Source: Marinobacter orientalis
Lineage (GTDB): Bacteria; Pseudomonadota; Gammaproteobacteria; Pseudomonadales; Oleiphilaceae
Direction: 5' to 3'
Length of the DNA: 64,000 bases
NCBI RefSeq assembly: GCF_004792665.1
Contig: NZ_SRZX01000001.1
Span: 620,001 to 684,000, forward strand
A model generated the notes under the pieces. It did not search any database and had not been told where the DNA came from. It worked only from the letters and a program-made list of their open reading frames with translations. The translations under genes and the position numbers were made by a program. Positions 16,511 to 23,821 of the stretch are shown piece after piece. How positions within the stretch are numbered: the first letter of the stretch is position 1; every line of letters begins with the position of its first letter.

Positions 16511-17680
16511 ATGAATCGTAAAGGGGGGCTACTGATCGCTTCAGTTCTCTGTGGCTGGCTGCTCGCGCCGACTTCTGCAATGGCCCTCGACGTGACCATC
16601 GGCTACATCCACTGGCTACCCGACCAGGGGCCGGTTCTGTCCAATGTAACGCCGGAACCGGAAGACGCCGGCCTCAGAGGGGCTGAACTGGGCATCGCGG
16701 ACAACAACGCCACCGGCCGGTTCCTCGACCAGAATTACGTATTGGACTCCGTCATCGCCAGCGATGCAGACGGCGCCATGGCGGCCCTTGACGGCATGCT
16801 GGAGAGCGGCGTTGATCTGCTGGTGACCCGCGTTCCTGCCGACACACTGCAGGCGATGGCCAAACAGGCGGGTGACAGGGCACTGCTGTTCAATGCCGGT
16901 GCCCCGGACGATGGCCTGCGGATCCGCGAATGCCAGCCCAACGTCCTGCACACCATTCCGTCCTACGCCATGCTGACCGACGCCCTTGCCCAGTGGTTGA
17001 GCATGCGCCGCTGGCGGGAGGTGTTCCTGATTACCGGCCCCACCGAACAGGACAAGGCCTGGGCGGACTCTTTTCGCCGTGCCAGCAAGCGCTTTGGCCT
17101 GGACATTATTGCCGACAAGCCCTGGACCTTCGATTCGGACCTGCGTCGCACGGCCTCCAAGGAACTTCCCGCCTTCACACAGGCCGGTGATTACGATGCC
17201 GTGGTGGTCGCCGATGTGCGGGGTGATTTCGGCGAGTATGTACCGTTCAACACCTGGCTGCCACGGCCGGTTGTGGGCACCCAGGGCATGGGGCCGGAAG
17301 CCTGGCACCGGGTGGTCGAGGCCTGGGGCGCGGCGCAGCTGCAGAACCGCTTCCGCGAACTCGCCGGGCGCGAAATGAACAGCGAAGATTACGCCGCCTG
17401 GGCAGCGATTCGCTCCATCGGCACCAGCGTAACTTCGCTCAGTGACGCCGGCCACCCGGCCATTCGCGAGCACCTGTTCTCCGACGATTTCCAGCTCGCC
17501 GCCTTCAAGGGTCGCAAGCTGACCTACCGTCCCTGGAACGGACAGTTACGCCAGCCGATTCCCCTGGTTCATCCCCGGGGCCTGGTTGCGACGCCACCAC
17601 TGGAAGGCTTCCTGCATCCGGAGACCGAACTGGACACCCTGGGCTACGACAGGCCGGAAAGTGATTGCCGGATCCATTGA
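16511..17680 (+). CDS. PQQ-associated ABC transporter substrate-binding protein
   Basis: A 389-residue exported protein (signal peptide ending near AMALD, residue 26) with a branched-chain-amino-acid-binding-like fold. Landmarks are the early VTIGYIHWLPDQGPVLSNVTPEPEDAGLRGAELGIADNNATGRF, then FNAGAPDDGLR, and FLITGPTEQDKAWADSFRRASKRFG in the second lobe with V for the first F (VFLITGP). This family is found almost only in PQQ-dependent alcohol catabolism loci, as in the ped cluster of Pseudomonas putida. It begins a four-gene plus-strand operon with the beta-propeller protein, ATPase and permease. The transported molecule is not established; efflux or import of an alcohol-derived compound or cofactor is possible. 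Confidence 0.87.
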   Translation: MNRKGGLLIASVLCGWLLAPTSAMALDVTIGYIHWLPDQGPVLSNVTPEPEDAGLRGAELGIADNNATGRFLDQNYVLDSVIASDADGAMAALDGMLESGVDLLVTRVPADTLQAMAKQAGDRALLFNAGAPDDGLRIRECQPNVLHTIPSYAMLTDALAQWLSMRRWREVFLITGPTEQDKAWADSFRRASKRFGLDIIADKPWTFDSDLRRTASKELPAFTQAGDYDAVVVADVRGDFGEYVPFNTWLPRPVVGTQGMGPEAWHRVVEAWGAAQLQNRFRELAGREMNSEDYAAWAAIRSIGTSVTSLSDAGHPAIREHLFSDDFQLAAFKGRKLTYRPWNGQLRQPIPLVHPRGLVATPPLEGFLHPETELDTLGYDRPESDCRIH

Positions 17681-17711
17681 CCCCACTGAACAACAAGAAG
17701 GAACACCGACC

Positions 17712-18686
17712 ATGAAACAGGCTTTCAGAATTGCAGCCCTTGCAGCCGCCATCGGCTTCTCCGGCCCGGCGTTGGCAGGCCTCGCCTACGTCTCCAACGA
17801 GAAGGACAATACCCTCTCGGTCATCGACACCGACACCCATGAAGTGGTGGATACCATAGATGTAGGCGCCCGCCCCCGCGGCATCCTGCTGTCCAGGGAC
17901 TACAGCAAGCTGTATATCTGCGCCAGTGATGACGACACCGTGCAGGTGCTGGACCTGGCGACCCGCAAGATCATTGATACCCTGCCCTCAGGTGAAGACC
18001 CGGAGCAGTTTGCACTGCATCCCAACAACAAGCATCTGTACATCGCCAACGAGGACGACGCCATCGTGACCGTGGTGGATGTGACCAATAAAGACGTGCT
18101 GGCCCAGATTGATGTGGGCGTGGAACCCGAAGGCATGGCGGTGAGTCCGGACGGCAAGTGGGCGGTGAACACCAGCGAAACCTCCAGCATGTTGCACTGG
18201 ATCAACACCGAAACCTTCGAAATCGAGAAGAACACCGTGGTGGGCCAGCGCCCGCGTCACGTAGAGTTCACCAGAGATAGCAAGATTGCCTGGGCCTCGG
18301 CGGAGATCGGCGGTACCGTGCACATCTTCGATGTGGACACCATCGAGGAAATCAAGCAGATTGATTTTCAGATCAGGGGCGTGCCACAGGACCGCGTGCA
18401 GCCGGTTGGCATCGAGCTCACCTCTGACGGCAAGTATGCCTTTGTAGCCCTGGGCCCCTCCAACCACGTCGCGGTCGTTGACGCCCAGACCTACGAGGTA
18501 CTGGATTACCTGCTGGTAGGCGCCCGTGTCTGGCAGCTGGATCTGGACAAGGATGAGAAGTTTCTTTACACCACCAACGGCGTGTCCGGCGACGTGTCGG
18601 TTATCGATGTGGAGGACATGAAGGTGATCAAATCCATCAAGGTAGGCCGCTATCCCTGGGGCGTGGTCATTGATCCCACTTCATGA
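17712..18686 (+). CDS. PQQ-associated YVTN beta-propeller protein
   Basis: A 324-residue exported protein with signal peptide (MKQAFRIAALAAAIGFSGPALA) and about seven YVTN-type repeats (LAYVSNEKDNTLSVIDTDTHEVVDTIDVG, LYICASDDDTVQVLDLATRKIIDTL and others) that fold as a propeller. I chose the ATG at 17712 because AAGGA precedes it and the signal peptide starts there; a longer frame upstream overlaps the previous gene. This family accompanies PQQ-dependent dehydrogenases together with the neighbouring ABC genes, but its biochemical role is unproven. Its stop overlaps the ATG of the ATPase gene by 4 nt. Confidence 0.88.
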   Translation: MKQAFRIAALAAAIGFSGPALAGLAYVSNEKDNTLSVIDTDTHEVVDTIDVGARPRGILLSRDYSKLYICASDDDTVQVLDLATRKIIDTLPSGEDPEQFALHPNNKHLYIANEDDAIVTVVDVTNKDVLAQIDVGVEPEGMAVSPDGKWAVNTSETSSMLHWINTETFEIEKNTVVGQRPRHVEFTRDSKIAWASAEIGGTVHIFDVDTIEEIKQIDFQIRGVPQDRVQPVGIELTSDGKYAFVALGPSNHVAVVDAQTYEVLDYLLVGARVWQLDLDKDEKFLYTTNGVSGDVSVIDVEDMKVIKSIKVGRYPWGVVIDPTS

Positions 18687-19405
18687 CCATTGAAGCCCGC
18701 AACATCAGCTTTCGCTACGGCGACAAGCCGGTTCTCAAAGAGGTCAGCTTCACGCTGACCTCTGGCGGTTTTCATGCCCTGCTCGGGCCTAACGGCGCAG
18801 GAAAATCCACGCTGTTCGGCCTGCTGACCCGGCTGCTGGCGCTGCAGCAGGGCGATGTGCTGATGGCCGGACAATCCCTGAAAAAACAGCCTGCAGAGGC
18901 CATGCGCAAGATTGGCGTGGTGTTCCAGCAGAATGCCCTGGACCTGGATCTGACCGTTCGTCAGAACCTGCTCTATCATGCCGCCCTGCATGGTCTTTCC
19001 CGCAAAGAGGCTCGCATTCGCGGCGACCGCGAGCTTGAACGTTTCCAGTTGCTGGAGCGGGCCAACGAGCCGGTGCGAAAACTCAACGGCGGCCACCGCC
19101 GAAGGGTGGAAATCGCCCGCGCCCTGCTCCACGAACCTTCCCTGTTGCTGCTGGACGAACCCACGGTGGGCCTTGATGTGGCCAGCCGCCGGGGGCTCAA
19201 CGATCACGTACGCAGGCTCTGTGACTCCGATGGCCTGACCGTGCTCTGGGCCACGCACCTGATCGAAGAGGTTCGCCCGGAAGACCGGGTGCTGATCCTG
19301 CACGAAGGCAAACTGCTGGCCGACGGGGCGGGCCACGATATTTGCGAAGCCGAAGGCACCCGCGACCTGGCGGAAACCTTCCACACCCTGACAGGAGCCG
19401 GCTGA
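18683..19405 (+). CDS. ABC transporter ATP-binding protein (PQQ-associated)
   Basis: A 240-residue ATPase with Walker A GPNGAGKST (residues 33-41), Q-loop FQQNALDLDL, a signature region LNGGHRRRVEIARAL (His in the usual Gln place of LSGGQ) and Walker B LLLLDEPTVGLD. The His-loop is in VLWATHLIEEV. Residue similarity is to the ABC-2/CcmA-like drug and polysaccharide exporters. It pairs with the permease starting 1 nt after its stop. Together with the binding protein and propeller this is the PedABC-like set found beside PQQ alcohol dehydrogenases. Confidence 0.92.
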   Translation: MTIEARNISFRYGDKPVLKEVSFTLTSGGFHALLGPNGAGKSTLFGLLTRLLALQQGDVLMAGQSLKKQPAEAMRKIGVVFQQNALDLDLTVRQNLLYHAALHGLSRKEARIRGDRELERFQLLERANEPVRKLNGGHRRRVEIARALLHEPSLLLLDEPTVGLDVASRRGLNDHVRRLCDSDGLTVLWATHLIEEVRPEDRVLILHEGKLLADGAGHDICEAEGTRDLAETFHTLTGAG

Positions 19406-19406
19406 C

Positions 19407-20210
19407 ATGAAAGCTGCGCATTACTGGCACTGTTTCGTAGGCATCCAGACCCGGGAATGGCTGCGCTTCTGGCAACAGCGTACCCGCTTTGCCAGCGCCC
19501 TGGTACGGCCGCTGTTGTGGCTGGTGGTGTTCGCCGCCGGCTTCCGCGCGGTGCTGGGCATTTCCATCATTCCGCCCTACCAGACCTACATCACCTACGA
19601 GACCTACATCGCCCCCGGGCTGTGCGGAATGATCATCCTGTTCAACAGCATGCAGGGGGCGCTGTCCATGGTGTATGACCGGGAACTGGGCAGCATGCGG
19701 GTGCTGCTGATGAGCCCGCTGCCACGGCCGTTTTTGCTGGTGACGAAACTGCTGGCCATGGGCGTGGTGTCGGTGGGGCAGGTGTATGTGTTTCTGCTGC
19801 TGGCCTTGCTGGTGGATGTGGAGCCGCCGCTGTGGGGCTACCTGGCCGTACTGCCCGCCCTTATCCTCACCAGCCTGATGCTCGGTGCCCTGGGCCTGCT
19901 GATCGCCACCTGGATCAAACAGCTGGAAAACTTTGCCGGGGTGATGAACTTCGTCATTTTCCCCATGTTCTTCATGTCCTCAGCACTCTACCCGCTGTGG
20001 CGCATGAACGAAGCCAGCCCCTGGCTGTACTGGATCTGCCAGTTCAATCCGTTCACCCACGCCGTGGAGGCCATCCGGTTTTCCCTGTATCTGGAATGGA
20101 ACCCGACGGCCTTCGGGATAACCGCAAGCGTAACGGTTGTTTTTGCACTGCTCGCGACGACCGGATTCCGTCCACAGCGCACCAAGATACTTGGCGAAAA
20201 GCCTGCTTAA
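19407..20210 (+). CDS. ABC-2 type permease (PedC-like)
   Basis: A 267-residue membrane protein with about six hydrophobic segments, beginning after a cytoplasmic N-terminus (LVRPLLWLVVFAAGFRAVLG, GLCGMIILFNSMQGA, VSVGQVYVFLLLALLV, LPALILTSLMLGALGLLIATW, FVIFPMFFMSSALYPL, ITASVTVVFALLATTGF). The ABC-2 permease fold is typical of exporters, which conflicts with a simple importer role for the binding protein in the same operon. It closes the operon; the palindromic repeat at 20220-20330 follows and probably ends transcription. Confidence 0.9.
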   Translation: MKAAHYWHCFVGIQTREWLRFWQQRTRFASALVRPLLWLVVFAAGFRAVLGISIIPPYQTYITYETYIAPGLCGMIILFNSMQGALSMVYDRELGSMRVLLMSPLPRPFLLVTKLLAMGVVSVGQVYVFLLLALLVDVEPPLWGYLAVLPALILTSLMLGALGLLIATWIKQLENFAGVMNFVIFPMFFMSSALYPLWRMNEASPWLYWICQFNPFTHAVEAIRFSLYLEWNPTAFGITASVTVVFALLATTGFRPQRTKILGEKPA

Positions 20211-20219
20211 AGGTTGGGG

Positions 20220-20330
20220 GCGATTAGCGGGTAGGGCTTTCCAAAACTGTGCGGAGCCAGGGATGGCGGAGCTCAAGCGTCACATGGACGTGCTTGAGCG
20301 TGTTTTGGAAAGCCCTGCCCGCTAATCGTC
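20220..20330. repeat. Palindromic intergenic repeat, family 1, copy 1
   Basis: A 111-nt near-perfect hairpin. Outer arms CGATTAGCGGG...GGGCTTTCCAAAAC (20221-20247) pair with the reverse complement at 20302-20328. The inner region holds a second small hairpin, GCTCAAGC/GCTTGAGC. Most of the inner sequence recurs in inverted orientation at 48309-48409. It lies between the ends of two convergent genes, where it may act as a bidirectional terminator. Confidence 0.85.
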
Positions 20331-20340
20331 TTACACCAGA

Positions 20341-21012
20341 TCAGGAATCCGCAGGATCCAACTGACGAAGCCGCCCTAACAAACTATCGATAAGTCCGGG
20401 CTCACCAACCCTGTCATCCCACTGCAATCGCGCCGGCTTGCCATCCAGATACCACAACCGGTTCGCCAGAATCTCCGCATCACCCCCATCATGGGTCACG
20501 CAGATCATCGCCATCCCGGGATCGGTATCGAGAATCCCCGCAATAAGCGTCTTCAACTCACCCGCCATCACCGGATCCAGCGAGGCAAAGGGTTCATCCA
20601 GCAACAACAGATCGGGCTTCACGGCAAGACAACGGGCGAGCGCCGCCCGCCGCGCCATGCCCAGGGAGAGCTGGTCGGGCAGGTAGTGGCCATACCCCTT
20701 CAGCCCCACGCTGGCCAGGTGGGCTTCCGCTTCCTCCGCGGTTGCACCAACCAGCTGAAGGTTGGCAGTCAAGGTCCGCCAGGGCAGCAACCGGTGCTCC
20801 TGAAACAGGTACCCGACCCGCAGTGCTTCGCGGCCGATGATCGCCTCTGCGGAAAGGGTCTTGTCCAGCCCGGCGATGGCGTTCAGCAGGGTGGTTTTGC
20901 CAATCCCGGACGGCCCCAGCAGGCAGATGCGATCGCCCCGCTCTATGGTGGCAAAGACTTCCCCCAGCACCGGCTGGCTGAAGCTGCGCCCGGCGATCCG
21001 CAGCTCAAGCAT
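20341..21012 (-). CDS. ABC transporter ATP-binding protein, TauB/SsuB-like
   Basis: A 223-residue ATPase starting at the ATG at 21012 (MLELRIAGRSFSQPVLGEV), which overlaps the permease stop by 8 nt. Walker A is GPSGIGKTT, Q-loop LFQEHRLLPW, the signature QLSLGMARRAALAR is an LSLGM variant of LSGGQ, and Walker B is LLLLDEPFASLD. H-loop is CVTHDGGDAE. The LPW after the Q-loop is typical of the nitrate/taurine/sulfonate branch. It energises the TauC-like permease next door. The cargo is unknown; the setting inside a PQQ island hints at a cofactor, metal chelate or alcohol-derived acid. Confidence 0.9.
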   Translation of the reverse strand: MLELRIAGRSFSQPVLGEVFATIERGDRICLLGPSGIGKTTLLNAIAGLDKTLSAEAIIGREALRVGYLFQEHRLLPWRTLTANLQLVGATAEEAEAHLASVGLKGYGHYLPDQLSLGMARRAALARCLAVKPDLLLLDEPFASLDPVMAGELKTLIAGILDTDPGMAMICVTHDGGDAEILANRLWYLDGKPARLQWDDRVGEPGLIDSLLGRLRQLDPADS

Positions 21013-21781
21013 GGGCCACCTCCGGCTGACGCCAGCGGCTGGAGCGGCGTTCCAGGGGCTGCAGGATGGCCAGTTCGATGAGCTGAACCACCGCAATGAA
21101 CGCCAGGCTGTAGGCGAGAATGGCGGCCACGTCGAAGACCTGGAAAGCCATGTGCAGTTGGAAGCCGACACCGCTGGAGCGGCCCAGCAGTTCCACTACC
21201 AGCACGATTTTCCAGATCAGGGCCAGCCCGCCGCGGGTGGCGGCCATGAGGTAGGGAAACAGCTGCGGCACCCAGACCTCGCGAAACCGCTGCCAGCGGG
21301 TAAAGCCGTAGACGGTGGCCATTTCTTCAAGGCGATAGTCGAGGCTGCGGGCGCCCTCACGGACGGTGACCGCGACATTGGGCACCTTGTTGATGACCAC
21401 GGCCATCACCGCGGCCACCTCCACCAGGCCGAACCAGACGTACATCAGGATGATGGTGACCAGGGCCGGCAGGTTGAGCAGCAACACCAGCATGGGATCA
21501 AACAGGGCGTTGGTGGTTCTGAAGCGGCCCATGACGACGCCAATCGCGGTCCCCAGCAGCATCGCCAGGATAAAGGCCACGACAACGCGCCCCAGGGTCG
21601 CGCCGAGATGGTGCCAGAGTTCGCCGGAGGCGGATTCCCGCATCAGGGTATCAAGCACGTTGAGGGGGGTGGGCAGCAGCGGCGATTTGAGCAGCCAGGC
21701 AACCACGGCCCAGAGCAGCACAAACGAGGGCAGGACCACCCAGTAGCTCCAGGCCGGCGGGCGATCTGAGCTCTGGCTCAC
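21005..21781 (-). CDS. ABC transporter permease, TauC/SsuC-like
   Basis: A 258-residue inner-membrane permease with six predicted helices (SYWVVLPSFVLLWAVVAWLL, VVVAFILAMLLGTAIGVVMG, MLVLLLNLPALVTIILMYVWFGL and others) and the EAA loop near DYRLEEMATVYGFTRWQRFREVWVPQLFPYLMAATRGGLALIW with small changes. It belongs to the binding-protein-dependent importers of the nitrate/sulfonate/taurine type. The GTG start overlaps the stop of the binding-protein gene (GTGA), and its end overlaps the ATPase start, so the three genes are translationally linked. Confidence 0.9.
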   Translation of the reverse strand: MSQSSDRPPAWSYWVVLPSFVLLWAVVAWLLKSPLLPTPLNVLDTLMRESASGELWHHLGATLGRVVVAFILAMLLGTAIGVVMGRFRTTNALFDPMLVLLLNLPALVTIILMYVWFGLVEVAAVMAVVINKVPNVAVTVREGARSLDYRLEEMATVYGFTRWQRFREVWVPQLFPYLMAATRGGLALIWKIVLVVELLGRSSGVGFQLHMAFQVFDVAAILAYSLAFIAVVQLIELAILQPLERRSSRWRQPEVAHA

Positions 21782-22812
21782 GGCTGCCTCCGGTAGAGCA
21801 GGCGGGCCGGCATCAGGTTGTCGGAATCGGCGCCGGTGAGCGCCAGCAAACGATGCAGATCGGCTATCCGCTGATCGGTCAGTGGTGCTGGTGTGCCGGC
21901 GATGAAGCCGTCCTTCAGGGCCTGGAATATGCCCTCATCCGGCTTGCCCATCAGCGGCCGCAACCGCTGCCAGTGCGAATCATCTTCCGCCAGTTCCACT
22001 TTCGCCTGGTTCAGGGACGCTGCAAAGCGATCCATCAGCGGGCGGTGATCTTCCGCCCAGCCCGCCGGAAACACATATCCCAGCACCGGCAGGTTCCGGT
22101 CCAGATCCATGGCGGTCAACAGGTCGGCCATTCCGAACGCGGAGCGCCAGCCACCCTCGCCCCGCAGGCGGGCCGCGAAATGCCAGTAGGTGACAATCGC
22201 ATCCACCTTGCGCCGTTTCAGGGCCTGGCTCAACAGGGGCGGCGCCGCGAACTGAACCTCGGCGGCGTCATCCAGGCTGATCCCCTGCTGCCCCGCGACC
22301 TTCCGGAGCAGGATCCAGCCCTTGCTGTCCGGTCCGCCAGCAACGCCGATGCGCGTGCCGGCAAGGTCAGCCACAGAGCGAATACCAGAGCCCTCCGGCA
22401 CCACAATATCGCCAATCTGGGACGAGAACGGCACATAGAGATAGGGTGTGCCCGCCTGAAACCGGGACTGTGCCCACAGCAGATCGGCCACAGCGCCGTT
22501 CACCGATCCACTGGTCACGGCGAGGCGGGAGGCCGGGAGATTGGCAACCAGTTTCAGTTCGAGACGGTAGCCATTGTGGCGGTCCAGCCCCCGGTGCAGG
22601 ATGTGGTCCAGCTCCCAGTGGGCGGTGCCGAACTGCAGCACGCTGATCGACAGCGCCGGCAGAGGTGCGGGGCTTTTATCACTGGCATCACTGGCGTGGG
22701 CAAATCCTGCAACTATAAATACAACTAACAGGACGGGAGCTGCCAACCAGGAAAAGTGGCCCCTGGCAGCGTATCGATCAGAAGCAGGCATTGTTATTCG
22801 TCGTTGATTCAT
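21778..22812 (-). CDS. ABC transporter substrate-binding protein, NMT1/TauA-like
   Basis: About 344 residues with a signal peptide ([21 protein letters not shown]). The mature part has the NMT1/TauA-like pattern: [69 protein letters not shown] codons at 22812 and 22791 are both possible: GGAGG lies very close (1 nt) to the first and 22 nt before the second. The ligand cannot be told from sequence. The gene is divergent from the AgmR-like regulator and preceded by a copy of the island's 20-base motif at 22843-22862, which suggests that the transporter is co-regulated with alcohol oxidation. Confidence 0.85.
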   Translation of the reverse strand: MNQRRITMPASDRYAARGHFSWLAAPVLLVVFIVAGFAHASDASDKSPAPLPALSISVLQFGTAHWELDHILHRGLDRHNGYRLELKLVANLPASRLAVTSGSVNGAVADLLWAQSRFQAGTPYLYVPFSSQIGDIVVPEGSGIRSVADLAGTRIGVAGGPDSKGWILLRKVAGQQGISLDDAAEVQFAAPPLLSQALKRRKVDAIVTYWHFAARLRGEGGWRSAFGMADLLTAMDLDRNLPVLGYVFPAGWAEDHRPLMDRFAASLNQAKVELAEDDSHWQRLRPLMGKPDEGIFQALKDGFIAGTPAPLTDQRIADLHRLLALTGADSDNLMPARLLYRRQP

Positions 22813-22842
22813 GCCTCCACGATACGAAGCCCGCTGCCGCGC

Positions 22843-22862
22843 AAGAATAGTACTTTGGTGCC
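22843..22862. promoter_or_regulatory. AAGAATAGTNCTTTRGTRCC motif, copy 2
   Basis: Located 31 nt upstream of the TauA-like gene start at 22812 and before the divergent AgmR-like regulator gene. It agrees with the copy at 16400-16419 at 17 of 20 bases, far more than neighbouring intergenic DNA. Confidence 0.5.
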
Positions 22863-23076
22863 TCTTTTTTGGTGCGATGGTCGCATTCAACCTGAGGCGC
22901 AGATAGCGTGTAATGAAACCATCACAATAATAACCAGAGGATCGCTTCCGATTCCGGGATTCTCTGTTCAGGAGGCCGCTATGCTTAAAGAGCTCGATGC
23001 CGCACTCTCTTCCCAAAAGCGCTATAATGCATCGGAAACAGCGCCGGATAATGACAACAAACAGGTGGAGCCATCC

Positions 23077-23754
23077 ATGGAGCCGGCTTACAAAATTCTC
23101 ATCGCCGACGACCATCCGCTTTTCCGCGAAGCCATCAGCAGCGTCATTTCCTCAGGATTCACCGGCAGCACAATCATCGAAACCGCGGACCTGGACAGCG
23201 CCCTGGAGATCACCCGGGAAAACGATGACCTGGACCTTATCCTGCTGGACCTGAACATGCCCGGCATGCACGGCCTTAACGGCCTGATTTCCCTTCGTAA
23301 CGAAGCGCCCACCATCCCGGTGGTGATCGTGTCGGCAGAGGAAGACAAGCAGGTTGTGCTTCAAGCCATCACTTATGGCGCCTGCGGTTTTATTACCAAA
23401 TCCTCGCCCCGGGCCCAGATGACCGAAGCCATCCAGCAGATCCTCAATGGCAACGTTTACCTGCCCTCCGACATTATCCGTACCGGCAAAGAGAGCACCA
23501 CCCGCCGCAACCGCAATGAAGACAACCCCATTTCACCGGAACTGCTGAACTCCCTCACCCGCCGCCAGCTGCTGGTGCTGGAGCGCATGTCCAAGGGTGA
23601 GTCCAACAAGCAGATTGCCTATAACCTGAATATTGCCGAGACCACCGTGAAGGCCCATGTGTCGGCGATACTGCGCAAGCTTGGGGTTCATAACCGGGTG
23701 CAGGCCATTCTTTCGGCGAGTGATGTGGATTTCAGCCAGTATTTGAAGCGGTAG
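23077..23754 (+). CDS. agmR: AgmR/ErbR-like LuxR-family response regulator
   Basis: A 225-residue NarL/FixJ-type regulator from the ATG at 23077. The receiver begins [16 protein letters not shown] with phospho-acceptor Asp in [13 protein letters not shown]. The DNA-binding helix-turn-helix near the C-terminus is [37 protein letters not shown] in one run, with key residues Lys/Val/His at its end. It closely resembles AgmR/ErbR, the activator of PQQ ethanol oxidation in Pseudomonas. An ATG at 22981 with a perfect AGGAGG would add 32 residues; I prefer 23077 because family members are about 220 residues and a TATAAT box lies between (about 23023). It likely controls this island. Confidence 0.85.
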   Translation: MEPAYKILIADDHPLFREAISSVISSGFTGSTIIETADLDSALEITRENDDLDLILLDLNMPGMHGLNGLISLRNEAPTIPVVIVSAEEDKQVVLQAITYGACGFITKSSPRAQMTEAIQQILNGNVYLPSDIIRTGKESTTRRNRNEDNPISPELLNSLTRRQLLVLERMSKGESNKQIAYNLNIAETTVKAHVSAILRKLGVHNRVQAILSASDVDFSQYLKR

Positions 23755-23778
23755 TATTTCCTTCACGTGAGTTGGTTT

Positions 23779-23806
23779 GTCGGATTACGCCTTCGGCTAA
23801 TCCGAC
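23779..23806. repeat. Short hairpin repeat GTCGGATTA...TAATCCGAC, copy 1
   Basis: A 28-nt inverted repeat with a CCTT/GGC loop. It lies between the convergent AgmR-like and NahK-like genes. A second copy is at 63714-63741. Such hairpins are common between genes in many proteobacteria and may end or stabilise transcripts. Confidence 0.8.
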
Positions 23807-23821
23807 AATCCCCCGGAAACA

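Noticed and set aside
22981..23076. 32-residue N-terminal extension of the AgmR-like regulator
   Set aside because: Despite a perfect AGGAGG, family members lack it and a TATAAT box lies inside; kept as an alternative start only.
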